From contig JAQFVV010012395.1 of assembly GCA_028023455.1 (NCBI GenBank), positions 3,536,001-3,600,000 of the forward strand: a stretch of DNA of 64,000 bases. The letters are read 5' to 3'. Both the position numbers and the translations under genes were made by a program. The first letter of the stretch is position 1. Each line of letters starts with the position of its first letter. Shown in pieces: positions 1 through 8,913 of this stretch. A model generated the notes under the pieces. It was not told the origin of the DNA. It searched no databases and saw only the letters and a program-made list of their open reading frames with translations. The DNA is from Epiperipatus broadwayi (taxonomy: Eukaryota; Onychophora; Udeonychophora; Euonychophora; Peripatidae).

Positions 1-99
1 TGAAGCTAAAATGATAATGAAATTTTAAACAATTTCTTTCCTAAAAATGATATTTAAAACATCTATATATTTTAAAAGAAAGCAAATAAAATTTTAAGT

Positions 100-1444
100 G
101 AATGAAATGATTGAATTTATTGACCAAAAAAAAAATCTTTTAGATTAATTTAAAGATGATTTGATTCTAAAAGCATTATAATTAATTAACAATAATCAGT
201 TAAACACTGATTTGATTTTTTAAAAAAAAAACTTTAAATAGTAATGAGAGAATTAATAATTGATTTATATTATTTTATATACACATGTATATGTGAATTT
301 TATGCATATTCAAAATGGAATTAGTAATTATAAAATTTAAATATCATTTATTATTTTGATATATTCAAATACGATAGAAAATGCATTTCATTTGTATGTT
401 ATTCATCAGTTGTACTTGCACACTATGCATATTTATATATCAATGTGTGCCAGACAGACACATTTAGATAAAAATTGATATCATTTATTGTTATGACAAA
501 ATTGAATTTGTGTTAATAGATATTAATATAAAGCACATCTGTGCAGATATATATGCATTTGAAGTAAACCTACTAGAACATATCATTTAAAAGTAACAAC
601 TAAAAATGTTTATTTTGTACAAGTTAAATATGTTCAAAAATTACATGCACTCACATGTATGATGTGTGTATATAGATCAGTGCTTGTCAAATAGAACACA
701 TGTAAAATTTTAGTCATTTTAAAATTTTATTAACCCTTAAACCGCTAATTTTATCATTGGTTGTATCAGATAAAAATCAAATTTTTTATTTGCCCCCCTC
801 ACAAACTGAGGACAAAGCCTTTTTTTAAAAAATTTTCCTCTATAATTTTAAATTCCACTCAAATATTTTTATAAAAAATATATTAATTTTTTTTTAGTCT
901 TGAAAAAAAAAAAAGTTTTTTTTAAAAAATATTTTTTTTTTTTTTTTTTTTCAAATTTTTTCTCTCAAAAAATAAAAATTTTAAAAAAAAAAAAAAAATT
1001 TCCTTTTTTTTATAGAAAATATATATTTTTTTTTTCCTCTTCTCTATATTATTTTAATTTTTTTTAATTTTTTTTAAAAAATTTTTTTTTTTTTTTTTTC
1101 TTTTTCTAAAATTTTTATTTTTTTTTACAAATATTTTATTTAATTATAAATTATATTTTATATAAAAAAAAAATTCCTTTTTTTTTTTTTTTTTTTTTCT
1201 CAGTCTGTTTTTTTTTTTCTTCCCACCAAATAAAATTTTTTTTTCCGGTGGGAAGAAGAAAAAAAAAAAAAAAAAATTATTTTTTTTTTTTTTTTTTTTT
1301 TTAATTTTTTTTTTTTTTTTTTTTTTTTATAAAAAAAAAGAAGACACCCTCCATTCCCAAAAAATTTAAAAAAAATAAATAAATATTTATTTTTTTATTA
1401 TTTATAAAAAAAAAAAGAGAGTTGGTGTGGTTGTGGATGGTGGC

Positions 1445-1476
<32 letters not shown>

Positions 1477-2160
1477 ATGTCAATTGAAGTGGATTCCTTG
1501 TATATAGTCATTAAAAGGCATTGTAAATCAATGTAATGACTTGAATACTGTAAATCACATATGCATAAATCACAATGTGATAATTTTTATTATTATTATT
1601 ATTATATGTTAATCAAAATCAGAAGGCTTCTAATTGTAGAGCCATATTCTAAAGAGCTTAATATTATTTTTTATTGTTGTTAATAATCTTGTATTCAATT
1701 GTTAAAAATTATATTGCATTATCTCTTGGTCACCATAACAGTACATGAGCTTGTATTCCAAGCTAGATTTGTGCATAACAGTGTAATTATAGGAATATGA
1801 ATGTATTTTAGTGCTGTTGGGTATCCAGTGATGATCAATCATCATCCTAGTTGGTGCATAATATTATATTTTTTAAAGCCCTTCACTAAATTTTAGTTTA
1901 GTTTAATCATATTAAAAATTAAGTTTATAGTTGGCTAATACATTAATGATATTAAGTGGTCAGAGCATTGATAATGATCAGCATGTTTTAATATCCCAGT
2001 ATTATTGTTTTTATAATTGTATATTCTGTGGATTGGAACTTAGGTTGATGCATCCAAATTAATAGTTAAGTAATTGCCCCAAGCTGGCAAGGACTAAATA
2101 CTTGGCCTGGTTTATAGTAAACCCATTTTAAATCCAGTCACAAGATTGACTGTTGATTCA
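100..2160 (+). repeat. Left arm of a large diverged inverted repeat
   Basis: This segment is the diverged reverse complement of about 2630-3840. By eye the match is best at 1715-2130 against 2640-3060, where motifs such as tgataatgatca, aagtttatagtt and gcatccaaattaat recur in the same order on opposite strands. Weaker matches continue outward: ttaatcaaaatc near 1610 against 3190, gcacatctgtg near 535 against 3290, and catgtatgatgtgtgtata near 655 against 3590. The arm is interrupted at about 721-1475 by a low-complexity block absent from the other arm. No coding capacity was seen. It may be a transposon with very long terminal inverted repeats, or two copies of one repeat in opposite orientation. 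Confidence 0.6.
770..1475. repeat. Homopolymer-rich low-complexity block with a 28-G run
   Basis: About 700 bases consist almost only of long T and A runs, ending in an uninterrupted run of 28 G at 1445-1472. An imperfect hairpin lies near 1217-1257 (ttcttcccacc against ggtgggaagaa). The block sits inside the left arm of the inverted repeat and has no counterpart in the right arm. Short open frames across it are made of homopolymers and are not genes. It could be a real simple-sequence expansion, or an assembly or base-calling artefact over a hard hairpin; the sequence alone cannot decide. Confidence 0.7.
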
Positions 2161-2545
2161 TTTTGATTGTTAGAAATTCATGATGGTGGATGATTATTTC
2201 TTTTTAATTTCACTTATTTATAATGCTGTTTGATGTATGATTAGTTATAATCATTGTTGATCTAAAAAGTTGACTGGGCTGATCCCACAGAGTGAACTTT
2301 CAGAGAGTTCTCATGATCTCTCATACTTTTTAATATATAATTTTTTATATATATATTTGGATATTAAACATGTCTTTAATATCTCTGATGTTCAATATAC
2401 TTTAATAATACTTTATCTTAAATATTATACTATTGATAGTTAATTTTATATTTTATATTTATATTTAGAACTGGTAATGATGATGATTTTCCATTACCCT
2501 AGGCCATAATCACCCAGACATGACTACTCAGACCCACATTCCATT

Positions 2546-2548
<3 letters not shown>

Positions 2549-2598
<50 letters not shown>

Positions 2599-2623
2599 TA
2601 TATACATATATATATATATATAT
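2549..2623. repeat. Interrupted (AT)n microsatellite
   Basis: AT dinucleotides run for about 75 bases with two short interruptions. The tract lies between the two arms of the inverted repeat, close to its centre. Confidence 0.9.
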
Positions 2624-2629
2624 TTTGTA

Positions 2630-3840
2630 AGAATACGATTTGAAATGGATCTATTATATACCAGGCTAATTATTTAGCACTTTTGAGCTTGGGGCATATT
2701 ATTTAAACATTAATTTGGATGCACAAACTTAAGTGCTAAACCATCAAAATATATATCAATAAAAATAATAATGCTGAGTTACTAAATACATCCTGATCAT
2801 TATCAATGCTTTGGCCATATAGTACCTTTAGTACACTGGCTAACTATAAACTTGATTTCTAATAAATACTAGACTAAATAAAATATAGTGCATAAACTTT
2901 AAAGAATATTCTCTGTGTACCAATCCAGGATCATCATCAATTGCATGTCCATAAACACAGAATATAAACCCCTTTTTATATAAGACTGTTATACACCAAT
3001 CTAGCTTATGAACAAAAGCTCTATAACTGTTACTGTCAATAAGAGATTTAATCCTAATATATATATATAGGATTGAGTAAATTCACTGGAATAACTTTAA
3101 ACAATGAAATATAAATTTATTAATAACAATTAAATTAAATTAATGTTTTCTTAATATGGCTATACATTTAAACTATGTCAGAGGATTTTGATTAATACCA
3201 AAAAGAAATCCACTATTGCATCATAATTTACATATATGTTTCAATAGTTTTACCTAAAACATCTATATATCAGTACACAGATGTGCTGTATAATAATTTA
3301 TGATCATATTTGAGTTGTCATACAATAATAAAAAATATGGTTAATTTTAACATATATGTGTTTATATGGCATGTATCTATATAAGCACACAGATGTGTCA
3401 TAACATATGGGAATTGTCATATAATAATAATAATAATACGTTATCACATTTTAATGAAACATAATGATTGTTTTCACATATATACGTGTATGACCATGGA
3501 AATGTGTGTTTACACTGATGTTTTCATCATATATTTTAATTGCAAAATAATAGTCTTATTAAATATATATATTTCACATAAATTCACATGTATGATGTGT
3601 GTATACATAAAAATATAGATGATATGAAACTATTAAAAAAAGTTGTTTTTTTTTTACCTTTTTTTTAAAAAAAAAAAATTAATTCTTTGACAGTCTTTCA
3701 TAAAAGTTTTTTGTTCTTTTTTAAGTGTTTGCTTTTGACTAATTATAAACATTTTTTTAAAAGCCAATACTCCAACAAATTCTTTTACTCCCTAATCTAG
3801 AAAGATTTTTGGAGTTTTCTTTTTTTAATAAAATGTACTG
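2630..3840 (-). repeat. Right arm of the large inverted repeat
   Basis: This is the reverse-complement partner of 100-2160, without the homopolymer block. The inner part also resembles 63150-63430 in direct orientation: cttggggcata, tgatcattatcaatgc and aactagaaactaatt-like motifs keep their order and spacing. That makes this a dispersed family of at least three copies. No open frame worth naming was found. A degenerate T/A-rich stretch lies at 3630-3680. Confidence 0.6.
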
Positions 3841-3950
3841 GAAACACATCTTATTTTTATGTTGAATAATGTTATTTATTAAAAAACAATTGTAATTTTT
3901 AAAAATTATAACTGTCATTTTTACTAAATAAATTATTTAAAGTACCTCAC

Positions 3951-4165
3951 CAGCTGTACTTTATACATATAATGCAATATGCCTATCTGTGTCCCTCTGC
4001 AAACAGATAAGATAGTATACATATAAAGTGATTCTTCAGCAAGCTGATGGACTCTCTGGGTAGGCTCATCCCTTCTGGCATAGACTAGCTTCTTGTCATC
4101 ATCAAGAAATGTATAATTCAGATAGCTGTTGGCTTGCAGTGAGCTCTCTGCAGTTTCTATGTTGT
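3951..4165 (-). CDS. Candidate internal coding exon, unknown protein (partial)
   Basis: On the minus strand a 215-base open segment is bounded by an acceptor-like pyrimidine/TG stretch ending in AG (just above 4165) and a GTGAGG donor at 3945-3950. It encodes about 71 residues of mixed, non-repetitive composition, starting near DNIETAESS, with LDDDKKLVYARRDEPTQRVH in the middle and ending near MYKVQL. Composition is far richer than the surrounding AT-only DNA, which is why I call it a possible exon. I do not recognise the protein. A second possible exon upstream (about 4243-4317, minus) ends in AAG|GTAGAG, but its phase does not match this one. It could also be a pseudogene fragment or chance. 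Confidence 0.35.
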
Positions 4166-4356
4166 CTAATACACACATATATACAGGCTATGGAGAATAC
4201 AGAAAGCAGGCTCTTTATTTCCATATGAATCCAAACTCTACCTTTGTTGCACTAATAGCAGCAATAGATCCACTGTTTTGCCTTTAATTATATCTTCATG
4301 GTAGTAATAACCTTGTTGTCATCATCTGAAAACTAAAAAAAAGTAAAAACTCGTAA

Positions 4357-4770
4357 TCTCCTTTTTCAACACTTTTATTAGACAAGGAAAAATATACAGT
4401 AATTAAAATTAAGTTTTCTCTTTCTTGGTTGAAAAATGTTATTTCTTTTTCAATTCAATTTAATCTTTTGGAAACAACTCTGCAGTATTTTTATCAAAAT
4501 ATGACATACAAGCTTTAATTAAAAAAAGATTTGCTAATCAAAATAGATAGTGAAATATTATAGTTACCAGTATATCTATTATAACATAAAACCATGCTTA
4601 TTTTAATTTCAAGCTCTGAATAAAATATTAATTAGACCTGTTTAAATTTTTAATTTATAATAATTTTTTTAAAATTCAAAATTATTTAATCCTTAACTGT
4701 TATTTCAATGTAATAAAGAAAATGTCTACAATTTTTTTGTCCTAATTTATTTCTACTTTTCTTTCAATTT
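4357..4770. other. AT-rich DNA, no feature seen
   Basis: No open frame, repeat family or RNA gene was recognised here. Confidence 0.5.
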
Positions 4771-4814
<44 letters not shown>

Positions 4815-4862
4815 TGTAATGCAAGTGCATATATATATATATATATATGCACTTGCATTACA
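4771..4862. repeat. (TA)n tract and perfect palindrome
   Basis: After about 40 bases of TA repeats, the arms tgtaatgcaagtgcat (4815-4830) and atgcacttgcattaca (4847-4862) are exact reverse complements. The 16 bases between them are pure AT and also self-complementary, so the whole 48 bases can form a hairpin or cruciform. It directly abuts the 5' leader of the RTE element. Confidence 0.9.
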
Positions 4863-4979
4863 AAAATAAAGTATGATCCTTATTCCCCAGGAGGCTGTAA
4901 AGTCACCAACCAAGGCAGCAGTTGGTGGCCAAAGGCAGAGGGTGCTAAGAATCCCCTGATTGCAGACCCAGGCTGCCAT

Positions 4980-5815
4980 TTGATGACGACTTTTTATTTA
5001 GGTACTTACAACTGCAGATCACTTTCAAGTGAAGGAAGATTGCAAGAATTAGAAGAAGAACTGTCTTATATTAAATGGGACATTATTGGACTTTGTGAAG
5101 TTAGAAGAAAAGGAGAAGAAACAATTGATTTAAAAAGTGGACATATACTCTATTATAAAGGCACACATATTGGAAATACAAGTGGAGTAGGATTCATTAT
5201 AAATAAAAAGTGGAAGAACAATATTGTGGAGATTGATGGTGTATCGGACAGAGTGGCAAGATTAGTTATACAACTTAATAGCAGATACCAAATGCAGATA
5301 ATTCAGGTTTATGCCCCAACAAGTTCTCATAGTGATGAAGTAGTAGAAGATTTTTATATGGATGTACAAAAGGCTTTTGATCAGAGTAAACAACATTTTA
5401 AAATTGTTATGGGAGACTTTAATGCTAGAATTGGTAGACAAATGAAAGATGAAATTGCTGTAGGTAATTTTGGTTATGGTAATAGAAATGAGAGAGGACA
5501 TAGACTTGTGGAGTTTGCAGAAAAAGAAAAACTTTATATTATAATTCATTTTTTGAAAAAAATGTTAAAAGGAAATGGACATGGAAGCATCCAAATGAAG
5601 GTACAGCAGAATTGGATTATATTTTGACTAACAGAAAGTACATATTTCAAGATTGTAATGTTCTTAATAAATTTAACACAGGAAGTGATCATCGATTAGT
5701 AAAATGTAAGTTACGTGTTAATGTAAAACTAGAGAGACAAAAATTATTAAGAAAAAAACAATATTTACAGTTGATATTCCTAATCTTCAGAAACATTCTA
5801 ATGAATTTAAATTAG
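4980..5815 (+). pseudogene. RTE endonuclease domain, frameshifted
   Basis: This region would nick target DNA for target-primed reverse transcription. The first open part (4980-5627) has the motif order of an exonuclease/endonuclease/phosphatase fold: GTYNCRS near the start with the active-site Asn, the Glu of LCEVRRKGEE, VYAPTS, and GDFNARIGR. A frameshift near 5545-5600 moves the domain's end into the frame of 5612-5815, which holds AELDYILTNRK-like sequence and the terminal SDHRLVK with the conserved Asp-His pair. Another frame break at about 5790-5835 separates it from the reverse transcriptase. The start follows the leader directly. Clear family assignment, clearly non-functional. Confidence 0.88.
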
Positions 5816-5835
5816 AACTTACAAATAGGTTTCAA

Positions 5836-7428
5836 GTGTTAGGAGATTTTGAACATGATTCAGATTTGAATGAAATTAATATGAAAATAACTGATACACT
5901 TTTAAAAACTGCAATAAACATAGCTGGTAGAAAAAAGCAGCAATTGACTAATAAAATTTCTACTGAGACTAGAGAATTTATGAAGAAAAGAAGGAATATG
6001 AAGATATACAAAAATGATATATTAAAAAGAATTGAATATCTCGAATTTTGTAAAATGGTACGGAAAAGAGTAGAAAATGATATAAGAAAGTATAACTATG
6101 AAATAGCAAGGAAAGCTGTAGAAGAAAATAAAAGTCTCAAAAATGTTAAACAACATTTTGGTATTGGTAGGAAATTTATATCTGCAATAAGAAAAAAAGG
6201 TGGAATTATTACTAAAAAGAGAGATGACATCATGAAATTGGTAGAAGATTTTTATCAAGAATTATATAGTAATAAAGAACAAGTACCTCCTATATCTATT
6301 ACATCTTCCGAAATGCCCAGAATTTTAAATGAAGAAGTGAGACATGCAATTAAGCGTATGAAGAAAGGAAAGGCTCCAGGAAATGATGGAATTATAATTG
6401 ATATATTAAAAGAAGCAGGTGAAGAAATAGAAACAATTTTAGCAAAGTTATATACCAAATATCTAAATGATAAAGATGTACCGGAAGATTGGAAGAATGC
6501 AGTAATAATATTAATATTTAAAAAAGGTGATAAAGAAGATATTAGAAATTACAGACCTATCAGCCTTTTATCAGTTTTATATAAAAATTTTACCAAGATA
6601 ATTACAACTCGTCTACAGAGAACTTTGGATTTCCACCAACCAAGAGAACAAGCTGGATTTAAAAGTGGTTTTAGTACAATAGATCATATCCAGGTATTGA
6701 GAGAAGTCATAGAAAGGACAAACGAATATGAGTTGTCATTATGTTTTGGATTTGTAGATTATGAAAAGGCATTCGATTATATACACATTTCTTCAGTGAT
6801 TAAAGCATTGGATCATCAAGGTATAGATCCAGGATATTGTCATATTTTAAAGAATATTTATAAAAATGCAACAGCAACAATTAAATTACATAATGATACT
6901 GGAAAAATCAACATCAAGAAAGGTGTAAGACAAGGTGATTCCATATCTCCAAAACTCTTTACAGCAGTGCTGCAAGAAGTATTTTGTGGATTAAAATGGG
7001 AAACTAAAGGAGTGAAAGTAAATGGAGAGTATTTAAGTCATTTAGATTTCACAGATGACGTAGTTGTGTTTGCAAATAATGCTTCAGAGCTGCAGGAAAT
7101 GTTGCAGGAGTTAGCAGATGAAAGTAGAAAAGTAGGACTAAAGATAAATGTTAAAAAGACTGAAGTAATGTTTAATCGATTTGCTCAAAATATGAAAATA
7201 AAGATTGATTATGAAGAATTAGAAGAAGTTAACAGTTACAAATACCTTGGTCAGATTATTAATACAGATGGAAACATAATGGAGGAAATTAATCATAGAA
7301 TTAAACTTGGTTGGAGTGCTTTTGGTAGAAATAACTTGATACTAAAAGGAAATATGCCTATGTGTTTGAAAAGGATGGTTTTTAACAAATGTGTTTTACC
7401 AGTTCTTACTTATGGATCTGAGACTTGA
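5836..7428 (+). pseudogene. RTE reverse transcriptase domain, largely open
   Basis: About 530 codons encode the polymerase that copies element RNA at the target site. Motifs run in order: KGKAPGNDGI, NYRPISLLS, EQAGFKSGFST, the first catalytic aspartate in FVDYEKAFD, GVRQGDSISPKLF, and the paired aspartates in LDFTDD. The usual Ala before the DD pair is Thr here. The frame ends at 7426-7428 where one extra A, compared with the truncated sister copy, turns the ETWTL motif into a premature TGA. Upstream it should be continuous with the endonuclease, but a frame break intervenes. Confidence 0.9.
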
Positions 7429-7813
7429 GACACTTAATAGAAGAGCAATACAGAGACTTCAGACCACTCAAAGGAGTATGGAGAGATGAATGTTGGGAGT
7501 AACAAGAAGAGCTCAAAAACGCAATGTATGGGTAAGACAACAAACAGGTGTTACTGACCTTATTGAAAAAAATAAAAGATTGAAATGGAGTTGGGCTGGA
7601 CATATTGCTAGAAGAGATGATAATAGATGGACAATTGAAATTTTAAACTGGATTCCAAGAGATTGTAAAAGACCCAGAAAAAGACCACATGTGAGATGGA
7701 TGGATGAAATAAGAAAATGTGCAGGGGTGTTGTGGAGAAGAGAAGCTAAAGTTCGGAGAAGATGGATTAAACTTGGAGAGACCTTCATCCTGCAGTGGAT
7801 TGATTATGGTTGA
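7429..7813 (+). pseudogene. RTE C-terminal region after frameshift
   Basis: This continues the RTE protein in another frame. A second defect, a TGA where the sister copy has a Cys codon, lies at about 7487-7489; the frame is then open from 7490 to 7813. Diagnostic motifs are NVWVRQQTGVTDL, KWSWAGHIARRDD, WIPRDCKRPRKRPHVRWMDE and a short tail. This Lys/Arg/Trp-rich end is typical of RTE-like LINE proteins. The stop is followed at once by the (TGA)n tail. Confidence 0.85.
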
Positions 7814-7835
7814 TGATGATGATGATGACTTGCAT

Positions 7836-7904
7836 TACTATGTTAGTGTATACCATGAGACACATAAGGGTCTCAATATATATATATATTGATATTCTTT
7901 TATA
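7836..7904. repeat. Junction between two tail-to-tail RTE copies
   Basis: The junction holds a small hairpin (gagac and gtctc around 7857-7875) and two (TA)n stretches. It separates the (TGA)n tail of the plus copy from the tail of the minus copy, seen on the plus strand as (ATC)n from about 7911. Confidence 0.7.
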
Positions 7905-8453
7905 TATATATATCATCATCATCATTATCAACCATTATCAATCCACTGCAGGATGAAGGTCTCTCCAAATTTAATCCATCTTCTTCGATCTTTAGCTTCT
8001 TTTCTCCACATCACCCCTGCACACTTTCTTATTTTCATCCATCCATCTCACGTGTGGTCTCTTTCTGGGTCTTTTACAATCTCTTGGAATCCAGTTTAAA
8101 ATTTCAATTGTCCATCTATTATCATCTCTTCTAGCAATATGTCCAGCCCAACTCCACTTCAATCTTTTAATTTTTTCAATAAGGTTAGTAACACCTGTTT
8201 GTTCTCTTACCCATACATTGCATTTTCGATCTCTTTTTGTTACTCCCAATATACATCTCTCCATACTTCTTTGAGTGGTCTGAAGTCTCTGTATTGCTCT
8301 TCTATTGAGTGTCCAAGTCTCAGATCCATAAGTAAGAACTGGTAAAACATATTTGTTAAAAACCTTCCTTTTCAAACACATAGGCATATTTCCTTTTAGT
8401 ATCAAGTTATTTCTACCAAAAGCACTCCAACCAAGTTTAATTCTATGATTAAT
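7905..8453 (-). mobile_element. 5'-truncated RTE copy, C-terminal region only
   Basis: This is a closely related minus-strand copy of the RTE 3' end. It starts at the sequence matching about 7285 of the upstream element and runs to the short-repeat tail. Its open frame (7992-8405) reads through the ETWTL, Cys and GHIARRDD positions that are broken upstream, so it shows what the parental sequence was there. It has its own frame change near the end, after WMDE. Truncation at the 5' end is the usual result of incomplete reverse transcription. Confidence 0.9.
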
Positions 8454-8468
8454 AAATATATATATAAA

Positions 8469-8813
8469 ATTCTACACAAATAAAGCGTAATAAACAGAGC
8501 ACAAAAACATTAATTATAAACAACAATTAGCCAAGCGCTTTCGGTACTGTATATCAGAATCATGGTGACATACTGGAGCTGAACGGTTAACCGATCGGTT
8601 CCAATATATCGCCATGATTCTGATATACAGTACCGAAAGTGCTTGGCTAATTGTTGTTTATAATTAATGTTTTTGTGCTCTGTTTATCACGCTTTACTGT
8701 TCAGTTCCAGTATGTCGCCATGATTCTGATATACAGTACCGAAAGCGCTTGGCTAATTGTTGTTTATAATTAATGTTTTTGTGCTCTGTTTATCACGCTT
8801 TATTTGTGTAGAA
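8469..8813. mobile_element. Young foldback repeat: one inverted and two direct copies of a ~115-bp unit
   Basis: A unit of about 115 bases occurs three times: reversed at 8469-8584, directly at about 8599-8697 (shortened at its start), and directly at 8698-8813. The copies differ by only a few bases, so the structure is recent. Shared landmarks are ctgatatacagtaccgaaag, cttggctaattgttgtt and tttttgtgctctgtttat. A mix of direct and inverted terminal units is a known arrangement in Penelope-like elements, so this may be a Penelope-type terminal remnant. No reverse transcriptase or GIY-YIG frame is present, and the assignment is only an inference. Confidence 0.75.
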
Positions 8814-8842
8814 TAATTTTCATTATCTGACAGAGTTTTTAT

Positions 8843-8877
8843 ATTATATATATATATATATATATATACATATATTA

Positions 8878-8912
<35 letters not shown>
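8843..8912. repeat. (TA)n microsatellite, two blocks
   Basis: Two TA blocks are separated by a short insert around 8868-8882. No other signal. Confidence 0.9.

Positions 8913-8913
<1 letters not shown>

Larger units (their letters stand above)
4863..7835 (+). mobile_element. RTE-clade non-LTR retrotransposon, near full length, inactive
   Basis: The element has a relatively GC-rich leader (4863-4979), an apurinic-type endonuclease region, a reverse transcriptase, and the characteristic C-terminal region of arthropod RTE-like LINEs with YGSET, GHIARRDDNRW and RPHVRWMDE motifs. It ends in a short (TGA)n tail at about 7810-7829 instead of poly(A), as RTE elements often do. At least three reading-frame breaks and one stop disable it. 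A 5'-truncated sister copy lies tail to tail at 7905-8453. Confidence 0.9.

Noticed and set aside
1301-1483. Open frame encoding poly-Pro and poly-Lys
   Set aside because: Made entirely of the homopolymer block including the G28 run.
8580-8640. Hammerhead ribozyme in the ctgatatacagtaccgaaag motif
   Set aside because: The invariant GA after CUGAU is replaced (CUGAUAU), and no stem II of adequate length forms.
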